A stretch of 64,000 bases of DNA. Source: Arthrobacter pullicola. Its GTDB lineage: Bacteria > Actinomycetota > Actinomycetes > Actinomycetales > Micrococcaceae. The DNA is taken from assembly GCF_014836875.1 (NCBI RefSeq), contig NZ_JACSQC010000007.1, positions 159,141 to 223,140 on the forward strand, written 5' to 3'. Each line of letters begins with the position of its first letter. The stretch's first letter is position 1. The notes under the pieces are model-generated. The model was not told the DNA's origin. It did no database searches and saw only the letters and a program-made list of their open reading frames with translations. Below, one piece after another: positions 9,465 to 20,585 of the stretch. The position numbers and the translations under genes were made by a program.

Positions 9465-10211
9465 ATGGCATTTGGGCGCCGCAAGAAGACCACAGCTGAA
9501 CCAGTAGGGTCAGCCGGATCCGCTGAAGAGACAGCGTCGGCAGCACCCGGCACGGAGAACGGTGCCGCCGGAAGCGCTGACAGCGGGCCTGAGCACGGAC
9601 CCTTCGACGCTGCGGACCGTCCGTCGGAAGAAGGCTACGTCGACCTCGGCGCGCTGCGCATCGCGGCAACCCAGGGACTGGCCCTCCGGCTCGAAGTCGA
9701 GGAGAAAACAAAGCGCGTCGTCGCCGTGACACTGGACCTGGACGGCTCCAGCCTCCAGCTGCAGGCATTCGCCGCACCGCGTTCGGAAACCCTCTGGGAT
9801 GAGATCCGCGCACAGATCGTAAAGTCCGTTTCCTCACAGGGCGGCACCGCAGATGAACTTGAGGGCCGCCTCGGCACCGAGCTGCTGGCCAGGGTTCCCG
9901 CCCAGGCGCAGGACGGCTCCAAGGGTTACCGGGTAGCCCGCTTTGTGGGCGTCGATGGTCCGCGGTGGTTCCTCCGCGGCGTCTTCGGCGGTCCGGCCGC
10001 CATGAACCCGGATGCCGCCGCACCACTCGAAGACGTGTTCCGCAACGTCGTCGTGGTGCGTGGTGACGCACCCCTGCCGCCCCGCGATCTGCTGCAGCTG
10101 ACCCTGCCACGCGATGCCTCACCGCTGCCGAAACGGAATGAGGACTCAGCGGGAGATGCGTCGAAGCCGGAGCCGCCGCAGCGCGGCCCGGAAATCACGA
10201 CCATTGGCTAG
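9465..10211 (+). CDS. DUF3710 family protein
   Basis: This 248-residue protein starts with a basic MAFGRRKK and a low-complexity Ala/Gly/Glu segment of about 55 residues, then a compact folded domain (ALRIAATQGLALRLEVEE to LLQLTLP) and a charged tail. No catalytic motif is visible. It matches the actinobacterial DUF3710 family found after dut. The ATG at 9465 was chosen over an in-frame ATG seven codons earlier because GAGG lies at 9453-9456. The OB-fold gene starts 4 bases after its stop. Confidence 0.85.
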   Translation: MAFGRRKKTTAEPVGSAGSAEETASAAPGTENGAAGSADSGPEHGPFDAADRPSEEGYVDLGALRIAATQGLALRLEVEEKTKRVVAVTLDLDGSSLQLQAFAAPRSETLWDEIRAQIVKSVSSQGGTADELEGRLGTELLARVPAQAQDGSKGYRVARFVGVDGPRWFLRGVFGGPAAMNPDAAAPLEDVFRNVVVVRGDAPLPPRDLLQLTLPRDASPLPKRNEDSAGDASKPEPPQRGPEITTIG

Positions 10212-10215
10212 GCGG

Positions 10216-10560
10216 ATGCCGCCTGCCGCCGGAGCTTCGTCCCTGCTCAGGATCGCGGACCTCCCGGCCCGTGGGCGGGTCCACAGCAGCGGGTACGTGG
10301 AATCGGTCACCCTGGCTCCCGCGGACGCCGCTCCGCGCTTCTGCGCCGTCCTGGACGAACTCCAGGGTGTCTACAGCGATCCCGGTGCTGCCCGGGCCCG
10401 CCGCCGGGTGCGGCTTGTCTGGATTGGCCAGCGCCGTATACCAGGGCTAGTTGCAGGTACACAGGTAGCCTTCGAGGGCATGGTGAGCACGGTCCAGGGA
10501 ACCGCAACCGTCTTTAACCCCCGCTATGAAATCATCGGACGTCCGGAAGGCGAACAGTGA
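10216..10560 (+). CDS. OB-fold nucleic-acid-binding domain protein
   Basis: At 114 residues this is a single OB-fold. Its beta strands include GRVHSSGYVESVTL, RRVRLVWIGQRRIPGL and GTQVAFEGMVST, with a final NPRYEI typical of RecG-wedge-like or tRNA-anticodon-type OB domains. It probably binds single-stranded nucleic acid. The ATG at 10216 is 4 bases after the DUF3710 stop, so translation is probably coupled. Its stop overlaps the GTG start of the DUF3159 gene (GTGA). Confidence 0.82.
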   Translation: MPPAAGASSLLRIADLPARGRVHSSGYVESVTLAPADAAPRFCAVLDELQGVYSDPGAARARRRVRLVWIGQRRIPGLVAGTQVAFEGMVSTVQGTATVFNPRYEIIGRPEGEQ

Positions 10561-11270
10561 ACACCAGCCCAGAACACGAAGGCAAGGACCGGGACAGCAC
10601 CCAGCCTTCGATGAGTGAGCTGGCAGGCCAGTACGCTGCCCGCTCCGGAGTCGAACGCGGCGAGGACGGCCAGATCGACGTGCTGAAGTCCATCGGCGGC
10701 GTCCGCGGGCTGGCCGAAGCAATCCTTCCCGGACTGCTCTTCACACTTCTCTTCACGGTAACCGGCGGACTCTACCTTTCCCTCGGCGCAGCCGTGGTGG
10801 CCGCAGGTGCCTTCGCCGTCGCGAACCTGGTCCAGAAGCGCCCCCTGGTGCAGTCGCTGACCGGGGTCATCGGCGTCGCCATCTGTGCCTTCTTCGCTCT
10901 CCGCAGCGGCAGCGGAACCACCTTCTTCGTCCCCGGCTTCTACACCAACGGTGCCTACATTGTGGCCTTCGCTGTGTCCATCGCCGTGAAGTGGCCGGTG
11001 GCAGGGCTGCTGTTCGGCTTCATCCGCGGTGAGAACGTGGCCTGGCGCGCCGAACCCAGGCGCCTGCGGGCCTACGCGCTGGCCACCTGGATTATTATTG
11101 CCGTCTTTGTCCTGCGCCTGGCCGTGCAGCTGCCGCTCTTCCTTGCGGACAACGTCGCTGCGCTGGGCACCATGCGGCTGGCGATGGGCGTTCCGCTCTA
11201 TGCGCTGGGCCTGTGGCTCGCCTGGGTCGTTTCCCGCCCGCAGCCGGAAAAAACCGGGAAAACCGCCTAG
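10557..11270 (+). CDS. DUF3159 family integral membrane protein
   Basis: The 237-residue protein has a hydrophilic N-terminal 45 residues and then about six transmembrane helices, beginning with ILPGLLFTLLFTVTGGLYL and ending with MGVPLYALGLWLAWVV. It matches DUF3159, a conserved actinobacterial membrane family of unknown function. The GTG start at 10557 overlaps the preceding stop, and GGAAGG lies at 10545-10550. Its stop TAG shares the palindromic CTAG at 11267-11270 with the stop of the convergent trkA gene. Confidence 0.85.
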   Translation: MNTSPEHEGKDRDSTQPSMSELAGQYAARSGVERGEDGQIDVLKSIGGVRGLAEAILPGLLFTLLFTVTGGLYLSLGAAVVAAGAFAVANLVQKRPLVQSLTGVIGVAICAFFALRSGSGTTFFVPGFYTNGAYIVAFAVSIAVKWPVAGLLFGFIRGENVAWRAEPRRLRAYALATWIIIAVFVLRLAVQLPLFLADNVAALGTMRLAMGVPLYALGLWLAWVVSRPQPEKTGKTA

Positions 11271-11941
11271 GACCCGGCCCCGCCGGAGGGCGAGAGCAGG
11301 GCCCGCAGATCGTCCTCCGCAGAGATCGTCGTCACGAAGAACAGTTCATCCCCGCCTTCGATCACGTCGTCACTGCTGGGTGTGATCGGGGCGTCGTCGC
11401 GCAGGATCGCCACCAGCGTGGCGTCCTGAGGCCACGGCACGGAACCCACACGGGAGCCCGCCATGGGCGAGGCTGCGGGAACCGTGAACTCGACCATGGA
11501 CGCCACACCGGTCTGCAGCGTCAGCAGCCGCACCAGGTCGCCAACCTCCACAGCCTCTTCGACCAGGGCCGTCATCAGCCGCGGGGTATTCACGGCAACG
11601 TCCACCCCCCAGGAATCGTCGAACATCCAGTCGTTCTTCGGGTTGTTCACCCGCCCGACCGTCCGTGCCACGCCGAACTCGGTCTTGGCCAGCAGCGAAA
11701 CCACCAGATTGACCTTGTCATCCCCGGTCGCCGAGACCACGACGTCGGCCTCGTCCAGTTTCGCGTCCTTGAGCGTCGTGAGCTCACAGGCGTCACCGAT
11801 CAGCCAGCGGGCGGCGTCGAGGCCGCTTCGGCCCTCAGTCTCAGGCTTTGGATCGATGAGCAGCACCTCGTGCCCGTGGGAGAGCAGTTCCTTGGCGATG
11901 GTGGACCCCACGCTGCCTGCCCCGGCAATCACGACTTTCAC
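11267..11941 (-). CDS. TrkA-type potassium uptake regulatory protein (second gene of pair)
   Basis: This is a cytoplasmic KTN/RCK subunit that binds NAD(H) or ATP and gates a Trk/Ktr potassium channel. The 224 residues contain the Rossmann motif GAGSVGSTIA at 7-16, the acidic VLLIDPKPE at the end of strand 2, and a C-terminal TrkA-C domain from about residue 140. It starts with GTG, which overlaps the stop of the upstream trkA gene by the four bases GTGA, so the two regulators are made together. No Trk membrane subunit lies beside it. Confidence 0.87.
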   Translation of the reverse strand: MKVVIAGAGSVGSTIAKELLSHGHEVLLIDPKPETEGRSGLDAARWLIGDACELTTLKDAKLDEADVVVSATGDDKVNLVVSLLAKTEFGVARTVGRVNNPKNDWMFDDSWGVDVAVNTPRLMTALVEEAVEVGDLVRLLTLQTGVASMVEFTVPAASPMAGSRVGSVPWPQDATLVAILRDDAPITPSSDDVIEGGDELFFVTTISAEDDLRALLSPSGGAGS

Positions 11942-12612
11942 TGGTTCTCCTTCGCGGGGGAATGGGACAGGATACGGCTGATCTCCGCCGTGCGGTCAAC
12001 GTTCATCATTGCGTGCAGCACGTCGCCCTGCTGGTAACTGGTATCAGGGCGTGGAAGCATGCCCTCGCCGAAGCGGGTGACGTAGGCGATCCGGACGCCC
12101 GCCGCTGCTTCAACTGTATGCAGCGGGTGGCCAAGCCAGGACGGATCCAGGGAAAGCTCGCCCAGGATCAGCCGCCCGGAGGACTCGCGGAAGTCACCGT
12201 TGATGCTTTGCTCCGGCAGGATCCGGCGCAGCACCTGATCTGCGCTCCAGCGGACGGCCGCGACCGTGGGAATGCCCAGGCGCTGATAGATTTCCGCCCG
12301 CCCCGGGTCGTAGATGCGGGCGACGACGTGCGGCACATGGAACGTCTCCCGGGCCACGCGGGTGGCCAGGATATTGGAGTTATCACCGCTGGAAACCGCA
12401 GCAAAGGCGAAGGCTTCTTCGATCCCGGCCTGCGTCAGCGTGGTCCGGTCGAAACCCACACCAGTAACCTGGGTCCCGCCGAAAGTGGGACGCAGCCTGC
12501 GGAAGGCGCGGGGCTCCTGGTCGATGACCGCCACGGAATGGCCGGCGTTGTCGAGGGTATGCGCCAGCATGGCACCGACCCTGCCGCATCCCATGATCAC
12601 GTAATGCGCCAC
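11938..12612 (-). CDS. TrkA-type potassium uptake regulatory protein (first gene of pair)
   Basis: The 224-residue protein has the RCK nucleotide-binding motif GCGRVGAMLA near residues 8-17, AVIDQEP at the end of strand 2, and a TrkA-C domain in the last 80 residues. The GTG at 12612 was chosen because family members begin with HYVIMGCGRVG and GGAG lies just upstream; a much longer open frame continues antisense to the methyltransferase gene and is not real. It is divergent from the methyltransferase gene and overlaps the next trkA. Confidence 0.87.
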   Translation of the reverse strand: MAHYVIMGCGRVGAMLAHTLDNAGHSVAVIDQEPRAFRRLRPTFGGTQVTGVGFDRTTLTQAGIEEAFAFAAVSSGDNSNILATRVARETFHVPHVVARIYDPGRAEIYQRLGIPTVAAVRWSADQVLRRILPEQSINGDFRESSGRLILGELSLDPSWLGHPLHTVEAAAGVRIAYVTRFGEGMLPRPDTSYQQGDVLHAMMNVDRTAEISRILSHSPAKENQ

Positions 12613-12750
12613 CTTGCTCCACCTCGGTTTCTTAGCGGATGCACCGCCTGCTGCTGCCGCCCGTTTTGGGCCAAGGGACAGCTTAGTCCGGCCACGGGCG
12701 GAAATCGTGGTGTGATGGTGTTTTGGCACCAACACGGAAGTCCCACAGTC

Positions 12751-14088
12751 ATGCCCCAGGAAAAAATGCCCATCGATCTTGAACTGACCATTGGCGCAGC
12801 AGCGCACGGCGGCCACTTCGTGGCCCGGCACGAGGGGCGGGTTGTCTTTGTCCGGCATGCACTGCCCGGCGAACGCGTCCGGGCACGGCTGACCGACGCG
12901 GGGGAGAAGGCCAAATTCTGGCGGGCGGACACCGTGGAGGTCCTTGAAGCCTCGCCGCACCGGGTTGACCATTTCTGGGCTCCGGCGGACGCGCTGCGTG
13001 CTGCCGGCCGGGACCGGCTGCCCGTGGGTGGTGCCGAGTTCGGACACATTGACCTGGAGGAGCAGCGCCGGATCAAAGGTGCAATCTTCGCTGAACAGCT
13101 GCAGCGCCTTGGCGGGGTTCAGCAGGACGTCGCCGTCGAAGCTGCTCCGCAGGAAAGCGCAGACGGGCTGGGCTGGCGCACCCGCGCCAGCTTCTCCGTG
13201 GCTCCGGGCGGAAAGCTTGCCATGCACCCGCACCGTTCCGAGGAGCTGCTTCCTGTCCAGGAGATGCCCCTGGCCTCGGGTGCCATCAACGCCCTGAAGC
13301 TGTGGGAGGTGGACTTTACCGGTGCCGACCGGGTGGAGGTGGCTGCGCCCGCCGCCGGCGGCGCGCCGCTGGTCCTGGTCATTCCGTCGCCGGGTACGCA
13401 TCCGCGCACACTGGCCCGAATCGCGGCTGAAGTCGGAACGGCTGCCGATGCCGGTGCCGGGGAAACCGTGTCGGTTGCGGCCTGGGATCCCGAAGAGCAC
13501 GTCCTGACCCGGCTGCGCGGACGCACCTGGGTCCGGGAGACCGCCCTCGGACATGATTTCCGCGTGACCGGCGCCGGCTTCTGGCAGATCCACCGCAGTG
13601 CCCCCGAGGTGCTGGCATCCGCCGTCCGCGACGGGCTGGCCGTGCAGCCCGGTGAACGTGTGGCGGACCTCTTCGCGGGAGCGGGCCTGTTCACTGCTCC
13701 GCTGGCCGCGGCTGCCGGGGAAACCGGGCACGTCCTCTCGGTTGAAGGTTCCCCCGGGGCCAGCCGCGACGCCCGGAAGAACCTGTTCGGCTTCCCCCAG
13801 GTCGAGGTCGTCCAGGGGCGGGTGGACAAGGTGCTGCGCAGCCACGAAGGTGCCCTCGACGTCGTCCTGCTGGATCCGCCGCGCACCGGAGCGGGCCGCA
13901 CCGTCGTGGAACAGATCAGCACTGCCGCCCCGCGGGTCATCGGCTACATCTCGTGCGATCCGGCTTCCTTCGCCCGCGACCTGGGCTGGTTCCGGGAAGC
14001 CGGCTGGGAGCTCGATGCCCTGCGCGTCTTCGACCTCTACCCCCACACACACCATATGGAGTCCTTCGCGGTTCTCCGCCGTCCGTAG
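12751..14088 (+). CDS. TrmA/RlmD-type RNA 5-methyluridine methyltransferase with TRAM domain
   Basis: The 445-residue protein starts with a TRAM RNA-binding domain (about 1-65) and ends with a class I SAM methyltransferase domain: VADLFAGAGLFTAPLA, the LDPPRTG motif and ISCDPAS, whose Cys is the catalytic nucleophile for C5 of uridine. HTHHMESFAVL is the usual family end. Where RlmD-type enzymes have the CGGC iron-sulfur cysteines this protein reads VGGAEFGHID, so no cluster is expected. The ATG at 12751 follows GGAAG; an ATG five codons later with its own AGGA is equally possible. Confidence 0.86.
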   Translation: MPQEKMPIDLELTIGAAAHGGHFVARHEGRVVFVRHALPGERVRARLTDAGEKAKFWRADTVEVLEASPHRVDHFWAPADALRAAGRDRLPVGGAEFGHIDLEEQRRIKGAIFAEQLQRLGGVQQDVAVEAAPQESADGLGWRTRASFSVAPGGKLAMHPHRSEELLPVQEMPLASGAINALKLWEVDFTGADRVEVAAPAAGGAPLVLVIPSPGTHPRTLARIAAEVGTAADAGAGETVSVAAWDPEEHVLTRLRGRTWVRETALGHDFRVTGAGFWQIHRSAPEVLASAVRDGLAVQPGERVADLFAGAGLFTAPLAAAAGETGHVLSVEGSPGASRDARKNLFGFPQVEVVQGRVDKVLRSHEGALDVVLLDPPRTGAGRTVVEQISTAAPRVIGYISCDPASFARDLGWFREAGWELDALRVFDLYPHTHHMESFAVLRRP

Positions 14089-14237
14089 CAGGCCGCGTGT
14101 GGCGAGCGTTATAGCTGCGTCCCGGCGCGGTGTTCCGGGCCGTGGAACGCGCGTCCGGCTAGGATGGGAAGTAGTTGTCCCGCTCCGTGCCGAAGGATTC
14201 CCACTGGGGCGTTTGCACGGCAAGGAAACCGACCCAG

Positions 14238-14263
14238 CCGGGGAATCACCCACCATTCCCCGG
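14238..14263 (+). other. Perfect 9-bp hairpin in the acnA leader
   Basis: Arms CCGGGGAAT (14238-14246) and ATTCCCCGG (14255-14263) pair perfectly around the loop CACCCACC. No T-run follows, so it is not a standard terminator. It lies 150 bases after the methyltransferase stop and 92 bases before the acnA start. It could be an attenuator or leader structure of acnA, or a weak terminator for the preceding gene. A TAGGAT hexamer at 14160-14165 could be the -10 box that places it in the acnA leader. Confidence 0.5.
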
Positions 14264-14283
14264 TCGGCCCTTCAGCTATGTCG

Positions 14284-14299
14284 GTTAGGAAATCCTAAC
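14284..14299. promoter_or_regulatory. Palindromic operator candidate upstream of acnA, partly DtxR/IdeR-like
   Basis: GTTAGGA and TCCTAAC form a perfect inverted repeat around AA, 55 bases before the acnA ATG. TTAGG...CCTAA resembles the core of the DtxR/IdeR iron box, but the spacing is shorter than in the 19-base consensus. Aconitase is an iron-sulfur enzyme whose gene is iron-controlled in corynebacteria, so iron control is plausible but unproved. Confidence 0.4.
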
Positions 14300-14354
14300 T
14301 AGCGTGCGGCGGATCACTGGACAAAGATAAAGCGGTGGCGAGAGGAGTCCTGTT

Positions 14355-17180
<2,826 letters not shown>

Positions 17181-17200
17181 GCTAATCAACTCCAGCATCA

Positions 17201-17253
17201 CGCCCCGTTTCGCTAGGCTATCGAGTAATCGAAGCCCTGAAACGGGGCGTTTT
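17201..17253 (+). terminator. Strong Rho-independent terminator of acnA
   Basis: Eleven-base perfect arms CGCCCCGTTTC (17201-17211) and GAAACGGGGCG (17239-17249) are followed by TTTT. The 27-base loop contains additional pairing (GGCT with AGCC). It lies 20 bases after the acnA stop and separates acnA from dxs. Confidence 0.85.
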
Positions 17254-17289
17254 GCGTGCCGGGGGAAATGCCTGGCCGGACGCAGGCGG

Positions 17290-17353
17290 TAGAATTAGTG
17301 GTTGTGACGGTGCGTTTGCCCGTTGCCTAAGACGCAAGGGAGGCGCCCTTTTG
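17290..17353 (+). promoter_or_regulatory. dxs -10 box, ribosome binding site and TTG start
   Basis: TAGAAT at 17290-17295 is a good -10 hexamer, with no clear -35 box. AAGGGAGG at 17336-17343 is a strong ribosome site seven bases before the TTG at 17351. This decides the unusual start of dxs, because the next ATG or GTG in frame lies well inside the conserved domain. Confidence 0.6.
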
Positions 17354-19324
17354 GGACTTCTGGAAACCATCCGTGATCCGCGGGACCTCAGCAAACTGAG
17401 CGCTTCCCAGCTGTCGGCCCTGGCCGGAGAGATCCGGTCCTTCCTCATCACGAATGTGGCCCAGACCGGAGGACACCTCGGACCGAACCTTGGCGTCGTT
17501 GAACTGACCATGGGTATCCACCGGGTCTTCGATTCCCCGCGTGACAGCATTGTGTTCGACACCGGACACCAGTCCTACGTCCACAAGATGCTCACCGGCC
17601 GGCAGAACTTTGAAACGCTCCGGCAGCAGGGTGGACTCTCGGGGTACCCTGCCCGGGCGGAATCCGTGCATGACATCGTTGAAAGCTCCCACGCCTCCTC
17701 CTCCCTCTCCTGGGCGGACGGCATCTCCCGGGCCCGCCAGCTGACCGGGGAAAGCGACCGCTACACCGTGGTCATGGTGGGCGACGGAGCGCTGACCGGC
17801 GGCATGGCCTGGGAAGCGCTGAACAACATTGCTGCGGACCAGCGGCGCCGCGTGGTCATCGTCGTCAATGACAACGGCCGCTCCTACGCGCCGACCATCG
17901 GCGGTGTGGCGGACTACCTGGCGTCCCTGCGCCCGACCCTGGACACCGTGCGCACGCACCACATGTATGAGAACACCATGGATTGGTGGAAGGGCCGCCT
18001 GCAGAGCGGCGGGCCGGTGGGCCGGTTCGCCTACCACAGCCTGCATGCCGCCAAGAAGGGCATCAAGGACTGGTGGGCACCCCAGGGACTGTTCGAAGAC
18101 ATCGGCATGAAGTACGTGGGCCCGGTGGACGGCCACGACCTGGCAGCGGTGGAGCAGGCGCTGCTTACCGCCAAGAACTACGGCGGTCCGGTGATTGTGC
18201 ACGCCATCACCGAGAAGGGGCATGGCTACGCTCCGGCCCGGGCGAACGACGAAGACCAGTTCCACGCGGTCGGCATCATCGACCCGGAAACCGGTGCGCC
18301 CGTCGCAGCGGGCGGTAAGCAGTCCTGGACGTCCGTGTTCGCCACTGAGATCGCGGAGATCGCGGACGAGCGCAAGGACATCGTCGGTATCACCGGTGCC
18401 ATGCTGATCCCCGTCGGGCTGCACCGCTTCGCGGCCAAGCATCCGGACCGGGTGTTCGACGTCGGCATTGCCGAGCAGCATGCGCTGACGTCCGCCGCAG
18501 GCATGGCCTACGGGGGACTGCACCCGGTGGTAGCCCTGTATGCGACCTTCCTGAACCGTGCCTTCGACCAGCTGCTGATGGATGTGGCGCTGCACAAGGC
18601 CGGCGTCACCATAGTCCTGGACCGCGCCGGTGTGACCGGCCCCGACGGCCCCAGCCACCACGGCATGTGGGACATGTCCATGCTGCAGATCGTTCCGGGC
18701 CTGCACCTGGCCGCACCGCGCGATGCCACCCGGCTGAAGGAGGAACTGCGCGAGGCCGTGGCGATCTCCGATGCCCCCAGCGTGGTGCGCTTCTCCAAGG
18801 GCACCGTGGGCCCCGACCTCGATGCCGAAGAGCGCACCGAAGACGGCGTGGACGTCCTGGCCCGGCGGCCTTCGGGCGATACCCGGAACGATGTCCTGAT
18901 TGTCAGTGTGGGTGCCATGGCGGAGATGGCGCTGGACGTCGCCGACAGGCTGGGCGCCCAGGGGATCAGTTCCACCGTGGTTGACCCGCGATGGGTCCTT
19001 CCCGTGCCGCGGTCCATCATCAGCATGGCTGCCGCCCACCGGATTGTCATTGTGATTGAAGACGGCGTCCGCGCCGGCGGCGTTGGATCCCGGATCCGGC
19101 AGGAGATGCGTGCCGCCGGCGTGGACACTGCGCTGAATGAGGTTGGGCTGCCGGCCGAATTCCTGGACCATGGGACACGTGCGGAGGTGCTTGAACGGGT
19201 GGGACTGACCGCCCGCCAGGTAGCCCACGACGTCGTCGCCCAGGTCCTCGGCACGAAGGTGCCGTTTGCCCGTCCGCTGCCGGGCCAGCCGGCACCTACG
19301 GGACAGATTCCGAAGATCAACTAG
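17351..19324 (+). CDS. dxs: 1-deoxy-D-xylulose-5-phosphate synthase
   Basis: DXS condenses pyruvate and glyceraldehyde 3-phosphate, the first step of the MEP isoprenoid pathway, using thiamine diphosphate. The 657 residues begin [12 protein letters not shown] after a TTG start. They contain the ThDP/Mg motif [16 protein letters not shown], the substrate-binding histidines of GHQSYVHK, the catalytic Glu in GIAEQHALT and a C-terminal transketolase-C domain. TTG is supported by the strong ribosome site at 17336-17343. The conserved block ends here; the following genes are accessory. Confidence 0.96.
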   Translation: MGLLETIRDPRDLSKLSASQLSALAGEIRSFLITNVAQTGGHLGPNLGVVELTMGIHRVFDSPRDSIVFDTGHQSYVHKMLTGRQNFETLRQQGGLSGYPARAESVHDIVESSHASSSLSWADGISRARQLTGESDRYTVVMVGDGALTGGMAWEALNNIAADQRRRVVIVVNDNGRSYAPTIGGVADYLASLRPTLDTVRTHHMYENTMDWWKGRLQSGGPVGRFAYHSLHAAKKGIKDWWAPQGLFEDIGMKYVGPVDGHDLAAVEQALLTAKNYGGPVIVHAITEKGHGYAPARANDEDQFHAVGIIDPETGAPVAAGGKQSWTSVFATEIAEIADERKDIVGITGAMLIPVGLHRFAAKHPDRVFDVGIAEQHALTSAAGMAYGGLHPVVALYATFLNRAFDQLLMDVALHKAGVTIVLDRAGVTGPDGPSHHGMWDMSMLQIVPGLHLAAPRDATRLKEELREAVAISDAPSVVRFSKGTVGPDLDAEERTEDGVDVLARRPSGDTRNDVLIVSVGAMAEMALDVADRLGAQGISSTVVDPRWVLPVPRSIISMAAAHRIVIVIEDGVRAGGVGSRIRQEMRAAGVDTALNEVGLPAEFLDHGTRAEVLERVGLTARQVAHDVVAQVLGTKVPFARPLPGQPAPTGQIPKIN

Positions 19325-19362
19325 GCTCCGCGGCCCGGCGGGGCAGGAAAGAAGTGGCCACC

Positions 19363-20214
19363 ATGGCAGATAACCTTCCCACCCTCGCCGTCACCGGAGC
19401 CACCGGAGCGCTTGGGGGCGCCGTGGCCCGCCAGCTCGCCGATGCCGGTGTTCCGCACCGTCTGCTGGCGCGGCACGCGGCCAAAGTTTCCCCGCCGCCG
19501 GAAACACCGGTTTTCGCGCTGTCCTACGCGGACCGGGACCACGCCGTACGGGCGCTGGAGGGCGTGCAGACCCTCTTTATGGTCTCGGCCGCGGAGAACC
19601 CGTACCGGGCGCAGGACCAGCGGACCTTCGTTGACGCGGCGGTGGATGCGGGTGTGCAGCACATTGTGTACACCTCGTTTATGGGGGCGGGCCCGGACGA
19701 TGTTTTTACGCTCGGACGGGACCACTGGGACACCGAGCAGCACATCAAGGCCCGCGGCCTGAAGTACACGTTCCTCCGGGACTGTTTCTACCAGGACATC
19801 CTGCCCTCCTTTGTGGGGCGCGACGGCGTGATCCGCGGGCCCGCCGCTGACGGCAGGTTCGCGCCGGTCGCCCGCAGCGACGTCGCCGCTTCCGCTGTCC
19901 GGATCCTCAGGGACCCGCAGTCCCATGCCGGGGCCATTTACACCTTGACGGGACCGCAGTCGATCACCATGAATGACGTAGCGGAAATACTTACGCGGGT
20001 CACCGGGCAGCAGGTCACCTACCATGCTGAATCGCTTGACGAGGCGGTCGAATCCCGCATTGCCGCCGGCGCGTCCGAGTGGCAGGCAGTCGCCTGGGCA
20101 ACCAGCTACGCGGCCATAGCCACCGGTGAACTCGCCCAGGTCAGCGACGATGTGGCTCGGCTGACGGGCACGGCCCCCCTGAGCTTTGAAGACCATCTGC
20201 GCAGCAGAGGCTAG
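19363..20214 (+). CDS. NAD(P)H-binding NmrA-like oxidoreductase (atypical SDR)
   Basis: The 283-residue protein has the atypical SDR nucleotide motif VTGATGALGG near its start and the NmrA/QorB-like YTSFMGAG segment, followed by a substrate domain ending in SFEDHLRS. The family includes quinone oxidoreductases and NADPH sensors, so the substrate is not predictable. A GTG nine bases upstream, better spaced from AGGA at 19345-19348, is an alternative start. It lies close behind dxs but probably has no pathway link to it. Confidence 0.8.
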   Translation: MADNLPTLAVTGATGALGGAVARQLADAGVPHRLLARHAAKVSPPPETPVFALSYADRDHAVRALEGVQTLFMVSAAENPYRAQDQRTFVDAAVDAGVQHIVYTSFMGAGPDDVFTLGRDHWDTEQHIKARGLKYTFLRDCFYQDILPSFVGRDGVIRGPAADGRFAPVARSDVAASAVRILRDPQSHAGAIYTLTGPQSITMNDVAEILTRVTGQQVTYHAESLDEAVESRIAAGASEWQAVAWATSYAAIATGELAQVSDDVARLTGTAPLSFEDHLRSRG

Positions 20215-20267
20215 TGTTCACCTGCAGGACCCTTCCCAACCACGGAACCCGTGGCTAGGGTCGAAGT

Positions 20268-20585
20268 ATGGATCAGGTACTAGTTGGCCCCGTCGCGGAC
20301 TTTTTGCGGGAATGCACCATCACCGGACTGGATGAGACCGAGGCTACGCCCGCTGCGGATCTCTATGGGATGTACATGATCTGGTGCGAGCAGGCGGATC
20401 AGGAGCCTGTTTCGGCGGGTCTGTTCTCCCGGCAGGTCCAGGCGTCCGGCAGTCAGCCGCGGCGGCGGAACCATGAGCGCGTTTACCCCGGTATCCTGCC
20501 CACCGGGCCGATTCCCATTCAGTACATCCTGGAGACCGATAAACCTCCCAGCCTGAACGGCCCGCTCAACACCTTCGGAACCTAG
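20268..20585 (+). CDS. Small protein resembling the C-terminal helical domain of phage primase/helicases
   Basis: The 105-residue protein contains LYGMYMIWCEQADQEPVSA followed by LFSRQVQASG. This pattern is typical of the winged-helix domain at the end of D5-type phage and plasmid primase/helicases, there usually preceded by an ATPase that is absent here. The rest is basic (PRRRNHERV) and Pro/Gly-rich. It may be a stand-alone DNA-binding protein or a remnant of an integrated element. Its stop shares CTAG with the convergent TMEM175 gene. Confidence 0.55.
   Translation: MDQVLVGPVADFLRECTITGLDETEATPAADLYGMYMIWCEQADQEPVSAGLFSRQVQASGSQPRRRNHERVYPGILPTGPIPIQYILETDKPPSLNGPLNTFGT

Noticed and set aside
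11938..14256. 772-codon minus-strand open frame opposite the methyltransferase
   Set aside because: Only the last 224 codons are TrkA; the rest is antisense to a clearly conserved gene and is a high-GC shadow.
20582..20585. Convergent stop codons sharing CTAG (also at 11267-11270)
   Set aside because: CTAG reads TAG on both strands, so this is a compact arrangement rather than a signal.
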